NCBI RefSeq assembly: GCF_037327425.1
Contig: NZ_CP147846.1
Location: 5,580,001-5,644,000, forward strand
Length of the DNA: 64,000 nt
From: Rhodococcus sovatensis
GTDB lineage: Bacteria; Actinomycetota; Actinomycetes; Mycobacteriales; Mycobacteriaceae
Reading direction: 5' to 3'
The position numbers and the translations under genes are program-made. The notes under the pieces were generated by a model. The model searched no databases and was not told the origin of the DNA. It saw only the letters and a program-made list of their open reading frames with translations. Below, one piece after another: positions 53,111 through 62,375 of this stretch. How positions within the stretch are numbered: position 1 is the stretch's first letter; each line of letters opens with the position of its first letter.

Positions 53111-54052
53111 CTACAGGTTTCGTGCAGCGAAGGCTACGGCGAGTTCGAGGACGGTGCGCCCCTCCGGCACGGCTCCGGCGAGGACCGGAAAAGCGTGCAC
53201 CTGCCCCTTCCAGACGTGCGTCTCGACGGTGCGGCCGGCGTCGACCAATTTTCGTGTCATCATTTCCACGTCAGGGCGCATGAGCTCGTACTCGGCGGTG
53301 GAGAGAAACACCGGCGGGAACGCCGACGGATCGGCGTCGATGGGGGACGCCGAACCGGGAATGGCGTCCGGGCCGTTCAGCCATCGATCCTCCAGCGCAA
53401 GTACCTGTTTCATCGGCAGGTAGGCGTCCTTGTTCATGAACTTCCGCGGATGGTTCTTCAGGTCGAGGTTCAGCAGCGGCGAGAATCCGATGACCGCGGC
53501 CGGTGGAGTGAGGCCCTCCAGCGCTGCGATCTCGGCGACCTTCATCGCCAGATATCCACCCGCGGAGTCCCCGGCGACGACGATCTTCTTGGGATCGGCG
53601 ACAAGGTCGAGTGCGGCCCGGTACGACGCCATGGCGTCGGCGATGGATGTTCCGATTCCGCCGTGGGGAATCTGCCGGTACTCGACGGAGTAGACGGGAA
53701 CGCCGGAGCGAGCAGCGATGGTCGCGCAGGCAACACGGTGGGTGGCGAGGCCGCAGAACACGAAGCCACCGCCGTGGAAGTACAGGACCGTCGCACCGTC
53801 GAGCGAGCCGGACGCAGGGCGAGGATGCGTCGTCTTCTCGCACGGAATGCCGCCGAGCGAGACTTGTTCGATCGTGACGCGCTTCGGCTTGGGCATCTTG
53901 TCCACCGCGCGGTCGACATGTGCAATGGCTTTGATGCCGCCGTCGGTGAGGGGCCACATGCGCAGCGTCGGCTTGAGCGTCAGTCTCATCGCGTAGGACA
54001 GAAGTCGTGCCTGGCGGCTGACGTCGTGATGCCACGTAAGAGTGTGGGTCAT
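53111..54052 (-). CDS. Alpha/beta-hydrolase of the hormone-sensitive-lipase family
   Basis: 313 residues. HGGGF oxyanion motif, GDSAGGY nucleophile elbow, Asp in YELMRPDVE and His in VHAFPV give a complete HSL-type triad. No signal peptide. Probably an esterase acting on acyl or steryl esters. Convergent with mce4F; a KstR-like palindrome lies 54-66 bases upstream, so it may belong to the sterol regulon. Confidence 0.85.
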   Translation of the reverse strand: MTHTLTWHHDVSRQARLLSYAMRLTLKPTLRMWPLTDGGIKAIAHVDRAVDKMPKPKRVTIEQVSLGGIPCEKTTHPRPASGSLDGATVLYFHGGGFVFCGLATHRVACATIAARSGVPVYSVEYRQIPHGGIGTSIADAMASYRAALDLVADPKKIVVAGDSAGGYLAMKVAEIAALEGLTPPAAVIGFSPLLNLDLKNHPRKFMNKDAYLPMKQVLALEDRWLNGPDAIPGSASPIDADPSAFPPVFLSTAEYELMRPDVEMMTRKLVDAGRTVETHVWKGQVHAFPVLAGAVPEGRTVLELAVAFAARNL

Positions 54053-54105
54053 GCGTCGAACATCCTCTCGCGGGTGAGACCGGACATTGTGAGGCTAGCA
54101 GTAGA

Positions 54106-54188
54106 AGGAACGGGTTCCAGTTGGGGTGTGTCCGGCAATGATTGGCATGCACTATCGTGATCGACGTACCCGAAAAACCGGTTCTAGT
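54106..54188. promoter_or_regulatory. Two KstR-like boxes between the lipase and mce-associated genes
   Basis: AGGAACGGGTTCCA at 54106-54119 (palindromic core GGAACGGGTTCC) and AAAACCGGTTCTAGT at 54174-54188. The first suits the minus-strand hydrolase, the second the plus-strand Mce-associated genes. Both fit AACnnGTTnnA. Confidence 0.55.
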
Positions 54189-54225
54189 TGGCATGACGAC
54201 GACTGCTGGTACGAGGAAGGTTTTC

Positions 54226-54933
54226 ATGGACGAGGACGAGGGCACGACGCCGAGGCGTCCACGCCGTCGAGCTGTGCGAGCGGCGGGCCCGGTGGCCGGC
54301 GCGAGCGCACCGGCGCAGCGCGAGACCCCGATCTCGCCCCCGCACGAGTCCGATCCCACGCCGTCGTATGAGCCCAAGCCGTCTCGGGAGCCTGAGGTCG
54401 AGGCTGAGGGGCCCCGGGCGACTGAGGATGCCCCTGTGGACGCTCCCGCCCGTCGTCGAGGCGTCCTGCTGACGGCTGCTTTCGTGGTCGTCGTCCTGGC
54501 CTTGGTAACCGCGGGGGCGTATCTCTTTGTCGGCCTGCGTGCTTCGAACTCCGACGATGCCCGCGCGGAGAGGTTCGTGCAGACGGCACGTCAGACTGTC
54601 CTCAATCTGACGACCATTCACCCGGATTCGGCTCAGGCCGACGTCGACCGGTTGCTCGCTGGTGCGAGTGGCGACTTCAAAGCGGAGTTCGAAGGACGCG
54701 AGGGGCCGTTCGTGGAGGTCGTCCAGCAAGCCAGAGTCGATTCCAACGGTGAGATCATCGAAGCCGGAATCGAGAGCAGCGCAGACGATTACGCCGAAGT
54801 TCTGGTTGCTGCGCGGGCGATGGTGCAGAACTCGGACGCGGAAGAACCCCAGCCGCGGGACTTTCGGCTCCGCGTCAGAGTCGTCGACACCGATGGCGTC
54901 ATGACGGCGTCGAGAGTGGAGTTCGTACCGTGA
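54226..54933 (+). CDS. mam4A: Mce-associated membrane protein (Mam4A-like)
   Basis: 235 residues from the ATG at 54226, which has GGAAGG five bases upstream; an in-frame longer version would start inside the promoter. Disordered charged N-terminus of about 80 residues, one membrane helix (GVLLTAAFVVVVLALVTAGA) and an external domain of the Mce-associated family (VLNLTTIHPDSAQADVDRLL; ASGDFKAEFEGREG). Counterpart of the Rv3492c/Rv3493c pair next to mce4. Overlaps the next gene by four bases (GTGA). Confidence 0.85.
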   Translation: MDEDEGTTPRRPRRRAVRAAGPVAGASAPAQRETPISPPHESDPTPSYEPKPSREPEVEAEGPRATEDAPVDAPARRRGVLLTAAFVVVVLALVTAGAYLFVGLRASNSDDARAERFVQTARQTVLNLTTIHPDSAQADVDRLLAGASGDFKAEFEGREGPFVEVVQQARVDSNGEIIEAGIESSADDYAEVLVAARAMVQNSDAEEPQPRDFRLRVRVVDTDGVMTASRVEFVP

Positions 54934-55397
54934 AGAAATTGCTTGCGGTGTTGCTGGTCGTCGCTCTGGCTGCGGGTGTCGGTGCCTTGTATTACCAATA
55001 CCGACAGACTCAGCAGGTCGAGCAGGCACGCACGGAGGCAGTCGACGCCGCCGGTGCCCAAGCGCTCGCGATGTTGGCCTACGACTACAACAGCGTCGAT
55101 CAGCAATTGAGCTCCGCTGCAGAAGGATTGACGGGTGACTTCAAAGACGAGTATTTGGGGCTCATCACCGATGTGATTGCGCCTGCCGCGAAGGAGAAGT
55201 CGCTGACAGTGCAGGTCACGGTGCAAGGAACGGCCGTTGTCTCCGCAGAACCGGACGCCGCGTCGGTACTGCTGTTCCTCAATCAGATCACCACGAGTTC
55301 CGACGCCCCGGACGCCGCCAGCAGCGGCAGCCGGGTGCGGATGAGCCTCGAGAAGGTCGACGGGCGCTGGCTGACGAGCAACTTGGAGCCCATCTAG
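54930..55397 (+). CDS. mam4B: Mce-associated membrane protein (Mam4B-like)
   Basis: 155 residues from a GTG overlapping mam4A. One N-terminal membrane helix (MKKLLAVLLVVALAAGVGAL) and a small external NTF2-like domain (AMLAYDYNSVDQQLSSAAEG; LTGDFKDEY; RMSLEKVDGRWLTSNLEP). Mam proteins stabilise Mce complexes in mycobacteria. Confidence 0.85.
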   Translation: MKKLLAVLLVVALAAGVGALYYQYRQTQQVEQARTEAVDAAGAQALAMLAYDYNSVDQQLSSAAEGLTGDFKDEYLGLITDVIAPAAKEKSLTVQVTVQGTAVVSAEPDAASVLLFLNQITTSSDAPDAASSGSRVRMSLEKVDGRWLTSNLEPI

Positions 55398-55452
55398 TGG
55401 TGCGGTAAAGCGTCCGCCAGTGCACTTAACCGCGCCACTGGGGGCGGAGCCC
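55396..55452. repeat. Palindromic repeat with GCGCCACTGG/GGCGGAGCC arms, copy 3
   Basis: Right arm TGCACTTAACCGCGCCACTG then GGGGCGGAGCCCC is intact; the left arm (GTGGTGCGGTAAAGCGT) has decayed. It lies between the convergent mam4B and otsA genes, directly at the mam4B stop. Confidence 0.65.
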
Positions 55453-55477
55453 CTGTGTCACCTGGGGGGCGGAGCGG

Positions 55478-56929
55478 TTACCTCGACGTCGCCTGACTGT
55501 CCTGCGGCGGATCGGACAGCGCATTGAGGAACGCCCGAGCCCACCGGTCGACGTCGTGGGCCAGAACCTGACGACGCATCGCGCGCATGTGGCGTCGACC
55601 TTCCTCCGCCGGCTGTTCCAGCGCAGAGATGATGGCGTCCTTGACGCTGTCGAGGTCGTGCGGGTTGCAGAGGTACGCCTGTCGCAGTTCGGCTGCAGCG
55701 CCGGTGAATTCGCTGAGTACGAGTGCGCCGCCGAGATCGCTGCGGGAGGCGACGTACTCCTTGGCGACCAGGTTCATGCCGTCGCGCAGCGGGGTTACGA
55801 GCATGACGTCCGCCGCGACGAAGTAGGCGATGAGGTCGTCGCGGGGTATCGGGCGGTGCAGGTAGTGAACCACTGGATGGCCGACCTGCCCGTACTCGCC
55901 GTTGATGCGTCCGACCTGCTGTTCGATCTCGCCGCGCATCGCCTTGTAGCTCTCCACCCGTTCCCGGCTGGGAGTGGCGAGCTGAACGATGATGTTCTGA
56001 GCCGGGTCCACGCGGTCCTCTTCGAGGAGTTCGCGGAACGCATTGAGTCGGACGTCGATGCCCTTGGTGTAGTCGAGGCGGTCGACTCCGAGCATGATGC
56101 GCTTCGGGTTGCCGAGTTCCTTGCGGATCTCCTTGGCCCGGTCACGGACGGCCTTCGACCTCGACTTCACATCCAGATCGCCCGAGTCGATGGAGATCGG
56201 GAAGGCACCGACTCGAACTGTCCGGAACCCGACCTGCACCGAACCCAACCTCGAGCGAATTCCGACGCTTCCGCGTGAGGTGACCTGCCCGGCAAGGCGC
56301 CGAGCCAGGTACAGGAAGTTCTGCGCCCCGCCGGGGAGATGGAAGCCGATGAGGTCGGCGCCGAGGAGACCCTCGACGATCTCGGTACGCCACGGCATCT
56401 GCATGAACAGCTCGACCGGTGGAAAAGGGATGTGCAGAAAGAAGCCGATGGTGAGATCCGGACGGAGCATCCGCAGCATCTTCGGGACGAGTTGGAGCTG
56501 GTAGTCCTGGATCCATACCGTCGCGCCCTCGGCTGCCGCAGCCGAGGTGGTCTCGGCGAAGCGCCTGTTGACCTCGACGTACGCGTTCCACCACGCCCGG
56601 TCGTACACCGGTTTGACGATGACGTCGTGGTACAGCGGCCACAGGGTCGCGTTGGAGAAGCCCTCGTAGTAGTCGGCGACTTCTCGCTCGCTCAGCGTGA
56701 CCGGGCAAAGCTCGAGCTCATCCTCGACGAACGGCTCGACCTCGACGTCGGGGACTCCCGGCCAGCCGACCCATGCACCCTTGTTGGCACGAAGGATCGG
56801 CTCCAGTGCAGTGACAAGACCGCCTGGGCTGCGCTTCCATCGGGTGCTGCCGTCGGCCGATGTCTCCATGTCGACGGGTAGCCGGTTGGCTACTACGACA
56901 AAATCCGAGCCCTTCGAGGCGTCAGCCAC
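55478..56929 (-). CDS. otsA: Trehalose-6-phosphate synthase OtsA
   Basis: 483 residues. GT20 signatures: VVVANRLPVDM and RSPGGLVTALEP at the N-terminus, VGWPGVPD, WIQDYQLQLVPKMLR, FFLHIPFPPVELF, GVDRLDYTKGIDVRLNAFRE and VTPLRDGMNLVAKEYVASR near the donor site. Transfers glucose from a nucleotide sugar to glucose-6-phosphate. The OtsB phosphatase is not in the window. A 57-residue gene lies 40 bases upstream on the same strand. otsA (Rv3490) also neighbours mce4 in M. tuberculosis. Confidence 0.97.
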   Translation of the reverse strand: MADASKGSDFVVVANRLPVDMETSADGSTRWKRSPGGLVTALEPILRANKGAWVGWPGVPDVEVEPFVEDELELCPVTLSEREVADYYEGFSNATLWPLYHDVIVKPVYDRAWWNAYVEVNRRFAETTSAAAAEGATVWIQDYQLQLVPKMLRMLRPDLTIGFFLHIPFPPVELFMQMPWRTEIVEGLLGADLIGFHLPGGAQNFLYLARRLAGQVTSRGSVGIRSRLGSVQVGFRTVRVGAFPISIDSGDLDVKSRSKAVRDRAKEIRKELGNPKRIMLGVDRLDYTKGIDVRLNAFRELLEEDRVDPAQNIIVQLATPSRERVESYKAMRGEIEQQVGRINGEYGQVGHPVVHYLHRPIPRDDLIAYFVAADVMLVTPLRDGMNLVAKEYVASRSDLGGALVLSEFTGAAAELRQAYLCNPHDLDSVKDAIISALEQPAEEGRRHMRAMRRQVLAHDVDRWARAFLNALSDPPQDSQATSR

Positions 56930-56969
56930 TACTGTCCTTTTCGTTCATCGATCTCGAGAATGAAGCGAG

Positions 56970-57143
56970 TCAGTCGACTTTCGCTGTGGGTTCGATACCC
57001 AACATCGCCAGAAGCATGCGGCACTCGTCCGCATCCGTTGCGTAGGCAGCGACAACGCGCTGCGCCTGGCTGGCGGTTTCGTCGGCGAGAGGAACCAGAT
57101 CCTCGTCGGCAATGTCGGTGTCGGTGGTCGTCTTGGCGGCCAT
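56970..57143 (-). CDS. 57-residue protein upstream of otsA
   Basis: Too short for a routine ORF list but well supported: ATG at 57143 with GGAG six bases upstream, and normal high-GC codon use. The product is acidic and helical (MAAKTTTDTDIADEDLVPLA; SQAQRVVAAYATDADECRML; LAMLGIEPTAKVD). Forty bases before otsA, so probably cotranscribed. The family is not recognised; it might be a small regulator or partner of OtsA, which is speculation. Confidence 0.7.
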   Translation of the reverse strand: MAAKTTTDTDIADEDLVPLADETASQAQRVVAAYATDADECRMLLAMLGIEPTAKVD

Positions 57144-57312
57144 GATCTTCTCCGTCTTCCTTCGTCGGTGTCGACTGCGGGAGCCATGTCGCTCGTCGCG
57201 CCCCGACTCTATGAGAATTCGCTGCCCTCACGCCACTTTCTGCTGTCGGCGGCAAACAGAACGGGCGGATGGTTTAGGGTCGGCTAATGTCCTTTTCTTC
57301 TCCGGCGACGTG

Positions 57313-59034
57313 ATGCCGACATCCTCGAACGCCACTTCACCGTTGACGGGCAGCTCGATTCTTCGCCGGACTGTCATGCGTCAACGAGCGCGAATGATCA
57401 TTTCTTCGCTGTTCTTCTGCGTTCACCAGTTCTGCGAGACGATGGTTCCCGTCGCGATCGGTCTCATCGTGGGCAGGGCGATCGACACCGGTGACGGCAG
57501 GGCGATGATCGTCTCGTTGTTCGCGCTGGCGGGGTTGTTCGTGGTGTTGTCGTACGCGTACCGCTTCGGCGCTCGCATCATCATCGTCGCGATCGAGCGT
57601 GAGGCGCACATGATGCGCGTCGAGGTCGCAAGCCGGGTGCTGCACCCCCGGGGCGTCCGCACCGACCTGGTCTCCGGTGAGCTCCTGACGGTGTCGACGT
57701 CCGACGCGGAAAAGACGTCCTGGATTCTCGACGTCATCGCGCGGACCGTCGCCGCGATCACCGCGACCGTCGTCTGCGCGGTCGCGTTGTTGATCATCGA
57801 CATTCCCCTCGGTCTCGCGGTGCTTCTCGGAACGCCGGTCATCATGTATCTGCTGCAGCGCGCGGCACCGCTCCTGACGCGCACCGCGACGACACAGCAG
57901 GCCGAGGTCGCCCGGGTATCGGGGATGGCAACCGACCTAGTCAGCGGTGTTCGGCCACTGCGCGGAATCGGCGCCGAGGGTGCGGCATCGGCTCGGTTCG
58001 ACGAGTCGAGCGGAAAAGCGTTGACCGCCACCATGAAGATGGCAAAAGCCAACAGCATCTACCTCGGATTCTCGACGACGGTCAGTGCTCTGCTCTCCGT
58101 CGGGATCGCGGGCACCGCAGGCTTCTTTGCTCTGCAAGGGCGTATTTCGGTGGGGGAGCTGATCACGGTCGTCGGACTCTCGCAGTTCGTGATCGAGCCG
58201 TTGACGACGATGTCGCGCTTGCCGGGGATCGCGGCGATGGTACGAGGATCGGCGGACCGGCTCGCGCTGGTACTGGGCGCCGACCATGTTCTGACAGAGG
58301 GCGGTTCACAGGTGCCGACGGCCACCGACGTCGCCGTGAAAGGTGTCACCTACCGCTCACTCGACGGGTTCGACATGTCGGCCGCGCCGGGGGAACTGCT
58401 GGGCGTCGTCACGCTGCGTGCACAGGACGGCGAGGCGCTGGCGTCGGTGCTGTCCGGGCAAATCGGTGCCGACGACTACCTCGGCACCGTGACGATCGGG
58501 GGCGTCGGAGTCGGCGAACTCGGACTTACCGAGGCACGCCGGACCGTTCTTGTCGAACCGCACAACACCGACTTGTTCGCAGGGACGGTGCGCAGCAATG
58601 TCATCGCCGGACGCGATCGCGCCGATCATGAACTGGACAGGATCCTGGCGGCATCGGCTGCCACGGATGTCGTCGCGATGCACGAGAGCGGGCTCGATCA
58701 TGCCGTCACGGACCGCGGAGCGTCGCTGTCCGGTGGCCAGCGTCAACGCGTCGCGCTCGCAAGAGCACTGTCGGTGTCCGCGCCGGTGCTCGTTCTGCAC
58801 GACCCGACGACGGCCGTCGACGCCGTCACCGAGCACGCCATCGCCGCTGGGATCAAGGAACTGCGTCATAGGGGTGATCTCGCGCAGACGACCGTGCTGA
58901 TCACGACGAGTCCCGCGTTGCTGGCGGTGACCCACCGGGTGCTCGTCGTCGACGCTGGACGGGTCGTCGCCGAGGGCACACACCACGATCTCGCTGCGAA
59001 CGACGAACGCTACCGGGAGACGGTCCTGCGATGA
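57313..59034 (+). CDS. ABC exporter half with degenerate ATP site (subunit 1)
   Basis: 573 residues from the ATG at 57313 (a GTG one codon upstream is possible; no strong ribosome site). Six-helix type IV exporter membrane domain (about 25-310) and a C-terminal ATPase domain in which the Walker A position reads VTLRAQDGEALASVL, with no P-loop Lys/Ser, and the Walker B end is LVLHDPTT, with no catalytic Glu. The signature LSGGQRQRVALARAL is intact. It must work with the next gene as a heterodimer. Substrate unknown. Overlaps the partner by four bases (ATGA). Confidence 0.88.
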   Translation: MPTSSNATSPLTGSSILRRTVMRQRARMIISSLFFCVHQFCETMVPVAIGLIVGRAIDTGDGRAMIVSLFALAGLFVVLSYAYRFGARIIIVAIEREAHMMRVEVASRVLHPRGVRTDLVSGELLTVSTSDAEKTSWILDVIARTVAAITATVVCAVALLIIDIPLGLAVLLGTPVIMYLLQRAAPLLTRTATTQQAEVARVSGMATDLVSGVRPLRGIGAEGAASARFDESSGKALTATMKMAKANSIYLGFSTTVSALLSVGIAGTAGFFALQGRISVGELITVVGLSQFVIEPLTTMSRLPGIAAMVRGSADRLALVLGADHVLTEGGSQVPTATDVAVKGVTYRSLDGFDMSAAPGELLGVVTLRAQDGEALASVLSGQIGADDYLGTVTIGGVGVGELGLTEARRTVLVEPHNTDLFAGTVRSNVIAGRDRADHELDRILAASAATDVVAMHESGLDHAVTDRGASLSGGQRQRVALARALSVSAPVLVLHDPTTAVDAVTEHAIAAGIKELRHRGDLAQTTVLITTSPALLAVTHRVLVVDAGRVVAEGTHHDLAANDERYRETVLR

Positions 59035-60779
59035 GCACACCCGAATTGCTTCCCATCGCGACAGGCGCGCGATCCTGGGCGTTTCTGTCCGGCGAGTTGA
59101 AAGGGCGACGGGTCCTCGGGCTCGTCACACTCGTCATTTCTGCTGTGGCTGCGGCGATGTCGCTCGTGCCGGTCTACGTGTTCGGGGTGCTGGTCGACCG
59201 CGTGACCGAGGGAGCGCCGACGTCGACGATCGTCTCCGTGGTCGCCATCATCACCGTGGCCGCTCTCGTCGGTGGCGTGTTCACTGCGCTGAGTTCGTAC
59301 CTGATCAGCAAGCTCGGCGAGGGAATTCTCGCATCGTTGCGTCAGCGAGTGCTCGGCCGTGCGTTGCATCTTCCCGTCAACACCCTCGAACGAGTCGGTA
59401 AGGGCGACTTGTTGTCTCGTGTCGGCGACGACGTTGCAGTCATGGCGAAGTCGATCGGTGAGGTCATCCCGAACATCGTTTCGGCGTTGCTGTTGGTGTC
59501 GCTGAGTGTCGTGACCATGCTGAGTCTCGACTGGCGGCTCGGCCTCGCCGGTATGGTCGCGATTCCGATGTACGTGCTCGCGTTGCGCTGGTATCTGCCC
59601 AGGTCTGCGCCGATGTACGCCGCGGAGCGTGTCGCGATGGGTGAACGATCGCAGGCGCTCATCAGCAGCATGCAAGGCGCCCGAACCGTCCGAGCGTACG
59701 GACTCGAGCAGGCCCACCTGGCCGAAATCGACGCGGCGTCGGGCAAGGCTCGAGACATCGGTATCACGGTGTTTCGGTTGTTCACGCGCTTCGGCTCTCG
59801 CAGCAATCGCGCCGAATGTGTCGGCTTGTCGGTGATTCTCGCCGCGGGATTCGTGTTGGTGCAGGACGGCCATGTCTCGGTCGGTGAGGTCACTGCTGCG
59901 GCACTGTTGTTCCACCGGCTGTTCAATCCCATCGGAATGCTGATGTTCTCGTTCGACGACGTCCAGTCTGCTGGTGCGTCTCTCGCGCGGCTCGTCGGTG
60001 TCATCGATATGCCCGACGAACGTTCCCGCGGTACCGGAGCGACGCCGACGGACGGGACGCTCGAGGTCACCGGACTTCGGCATTCCTACGACACCGGCCA
60101 CGAAGTACTGCACGGAATCGATCTGACGGTGCACGCAGGGGAAACTGTTGCGCTTGTAGGGTCCACTGGTGCAGGCAAATCCACCATCGCGGCGATCGCT
60201 GCCGGCTCCATCGATGCAACCTCGGGGCAGGTCCGCATCGGCGGGGCGAGCCTCGATGAGCTCGGTGCCGACGGTCTGCGTCGTCACATCGCGATCGTCA
60301 GCCAGGAAGTGCATGTGTTCGCAGGCAGCCTGATCGACGATCTGCTGCTGGCGGCGCCGGACGCGACTCGCGACGACGTCCGGGCCGCACTGGACACCGT
60401 CGGCGCACAGGAATGGGTCGACGCGCTCGCCGATGGCCTCGATACGCAGGTCGGGGAAGGCGGGCACGAGCTGACCTCGGCCCAGTCGCAGCAGCTCGCG
60501 CTCGCACGGTTGGTCTTGGCGGACCCGGCCGTTGCTGTCCTCGACGAGGCGACGGCGGAAGCGGGCAGCTCGGGTGCACGGGACCTCGAAGCGGCGGCTG
60601 CAGCAGCAACGCGGGGTCGAAGCACGCTGGTCGTCGCGCATCGGTTGACTCAGGCTGCGGCCGCCGATCGGGTCGTCGTCCTCGAGCATGGCCGGATCCT
60701 CGAACAGGGCCCGCACGACGAGCTCGTCGCCGCCGGTGGGCGGTATGCGGAACTCTGGTCGGCGTGGGAGGGGCGCTGA
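59031..60779 (+). CDS. ABC exporter half with functional Walker motifs (subunit 2)
   Basis: 582 residues. Exporter membrane domain with six helices, then an ATPase domain with intact Walker A (LVGSTGAGKST near 376), Q-loop (VSQEVHVF), Walker B plus Glu (AVAVLDEATA near 500) and H-loop (VVAHRL). Its signature is altered (ELTSAQSQQLALARL instead of LSGGQ). Combined with subunit 1 this leaves one competent ATP site and one dead site. A fragment of its 3' end is repeated beyond the HNH gene at 62376. Confidence 0.9.
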   Translation: MSTPELLPIATGARSWAFLSGELKGRRVLGLVTLVISAVAAAMSLVPVYVFGVLVDRVTEGAPTSTIVSVVAIITVAALVGGVFTALSSYLISKLGEGILASLRQRVLGRALHLPVNTLERVGKGDLLSRVGDDVAVMAKSIGEVIPNIVSALLLVSLSVVTMLSLDWRLGLAGMVAIPMYVLALRWYLPRSAPMYAAERVAMGERSQALISSMQGARTVRAYGLEQAHLAEIDAASGKARDIGITVFRLFTRFGSRSNRAECVGLSVILAAGFVLVQDGHVSVGEVTAAALLFHRLFNPIGMLMFSFDDVQSAGASLARLVGVIDMPDERSRGTGATPTDGTLEVTGLRHSYDTGHEVLHGIDLTVHAGETVALVGSTGAGKSTIAAIAAGSIDATSGQVRIGGASLDELGADGLRRHIAIVSQEVHVFAGSLIDDLLLAAPDATRDDVRAALDTVGAQEWVDALADGLDTQVGEGGHELTSAQSQQLALARLVLADPAVAVLDEATAEAGSSGARDLEAAAAAATRGRSTLVVAHRLTQAAAADRVVVLEHGRILEQGPHDELVAAGGRYAELWSAWEGR

Positions 60780-60894
60780 CCGGAGGTAGGGACCTCGCGG
60801 AACACTGCCGGTTCCACCTGATTCTCGGGGGCCATTCCCGCCCCTCCCGCCGAGATCGTAGCTTCGATCTCGGTAGGGGGACGTGCCCCAGCGG

Positions 60895-62337
60895 TCAGGC
60901 GGTGCGTTGTCGTCGGCGGTGGTAGCTGGGGATGGGTTGTCGGTGCGGGTCGACGGCGGCAGGTGGGATGGCCTGTGGGTGTCCGTCGTCGCCGAGGACG
61001 AGTTCCCAGTCTCCGTGGTGGATGGAGCGGTGGCATCGCCCGCAGACCAACGCCGAGTTGGTCAGGTCTGTTGGTCCTCCGTCGGTCCAGTATTGGAGGT
61101 GGTGGACTTGGCACCAGCCTGCGGGTCGTCCGCACATGACGCAACATCGATCTCGTGCGATGACCGCTTGCCGTAGTTCCGGTGGGGCGAGGCGAACTTC
61201 TCGGCCCATCGCCAGGGGTACGCCGGCGCCGTCGACGATGATCGGCGTCAGGTCGGCATCGCAGGTGAGGAGTTCGGCGAGTTGTCCGGAGATCGGTCCG
61301 GTCCATTCCATGTCGAATGGCCATTCGCGATCGAGCGGGCTCCCGTCGCCTGCGGTGTGGTGAGTGCAGGGGCGTTTGAGGAGGTCGGCGAGGTGGACGA
61401 TGAGGTTGACGCGGGCGGGTGCGGTGAAGGGTGACCCGCGTCCGCCGGCGAGGTGGCGGTCGAGGATTTCGGCGAGGCCATCGGCATTGCGGCGGGCGGG
61501 GGTGCGTGGGTCGAGGGCGCCGCCGGGTCCGGGTGTCGGTGCGGTCAGTGGGGAGAGGGCGGTGCGGAGTTTCTCGGCGGTGAGGGTGTCGAGGTTGCCT
61601 TCGACGCGGCTACGTCCGTCGGGAAGTTGGAAGATCTTCAGGACGTTCAAGGCGGGGTTCTCTGATGCTGCTGGTGGGCGGGGTCCGTCGGGGAGATCCA
61701 GCGCGGGATCATCACCCGGATTGGGTCCATCGGTGTCGTCGGGGCGTGGTGTGGGATCAGGTGTGCCGCGACGTTGGGCTTTGTCTTCTGCGGCGCGTCG
61801 GGCGGCTTCTTCGCGTGCTTGCCGTGCTGCGGCTTCGCGTCGGGCGGCGTCGTGGCGGGCTTGGGCGTCGGCTGCGGCGGTGTGGGCGAGTTCGCGGGCG
61901 CGTGTGGTGACGGTGGAGGCGAGGGAGCGGGTGGCGACGTCGAGGAGGGTCGCGATGTGGGCGTCGAGGGCGGTGTTGTCGAGGGTGGGGTCTGCGGTGT
62001 GGATGAGGGTGTGGCCGTCGGCGATGGCGCTGGCGTGTGCGTGGTGGATGGTGGCGTCGGTGAGTGCGTCGGCGACGGTGGGGTGGTGTGTGAGCCAGTA
62101 GCCGAGGCGGATCTGGTGGGTGGACTGGGCTTCGCGGGTTCGGGTGGATTTTGCGTGCCAGTAGGCGACGGAGGAGTAGCCGAGTTTGAGGGCGAGGCCG
62201 CGGCGGTCGGATTCGGCGAGTATCGCCAGTTTCGATGCGGCGAGGGAGGATTCGGTGGCGTGGATGTGGGCGAGTGCGGACACGAGCTCCTGATCGGAGA
62301 GCGTGTGTGCGCTCTGGAAGTCCCCCAACTTCTGCAT
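60895..62337 (-). CDS. HNH endonuclease with DUF222 (13E12-repeat family)
   Basis: About 480 residues from the ATG at 62337 (MQKLGDFQ); the ribosome site is poor and the frame stays open to 62427. The N-terminal DUF222 region (LAHIHATESSLAASKLAILA; GYSSVAYWHAK) is followed by a disordered Arg/Glu/Pro linker and a C-terminal HNH domain with zinc Cys and metal His (CCVMCGRPAGWCQVHHL; CGRCHRSIHHGDWEL). Members are multicopy in mycobacteria and rhodococci (REP13E12-like) and linked to mobile DNA. Codon use is very GC-rich. Flanked by direct repeats of an ABC-exporter gene fragment. Confidence 0.9.
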   Translation of the reverse strand: MQKLGDFQSAHTLSDQELVSALAHIHATESSLAASKLAILAESDRRGLALKLGYSSVAYWHAKSTRTREAQSTHQIRLGYWLTHHPTVADALTDATIHHAHASAIADGHTLIHTADPTLDNTALDAHIATLLDVATRSLASTVTTRARELAHTAAADAQARHDAARREAAARQAREEAARRAAEDKAQRRGTPDPTPRPDDTDGPNPGDDPALDLPDGPRPPAASENPALNVLKIFQLPDGRSRVEGNLDTLTAEKLRTALSPLTAPTPGPGGALDPRTPARRNADGLAEILDRHLAGGRGSPFTAPARVNLIVHLADLLKRPCTHHTAGDGSPLDREWPFDMEWTGPISGQLAELLTCDADLTPIIVDGAGVPLAMGREVRLAPPELRQAVIARDRCCVMCGRPAGWCQVHHLQYWTDGGPTDLTNSALVCGRCHRSIHHGDWELVLGDDGHPQAIPPAAVDPHRQPIPSYHRRRQRTA

Positions 62338-62375
62338 GCCAGGAAAGCTACAACCCACCACCGACAAAAACTCCG

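Noticed and set aside
60780..60894. Possible ORF between the ABC exporter and HNH genes
   Set aside because: Only about 115 bases, no start with a ribosome site and no protein-like sequence.
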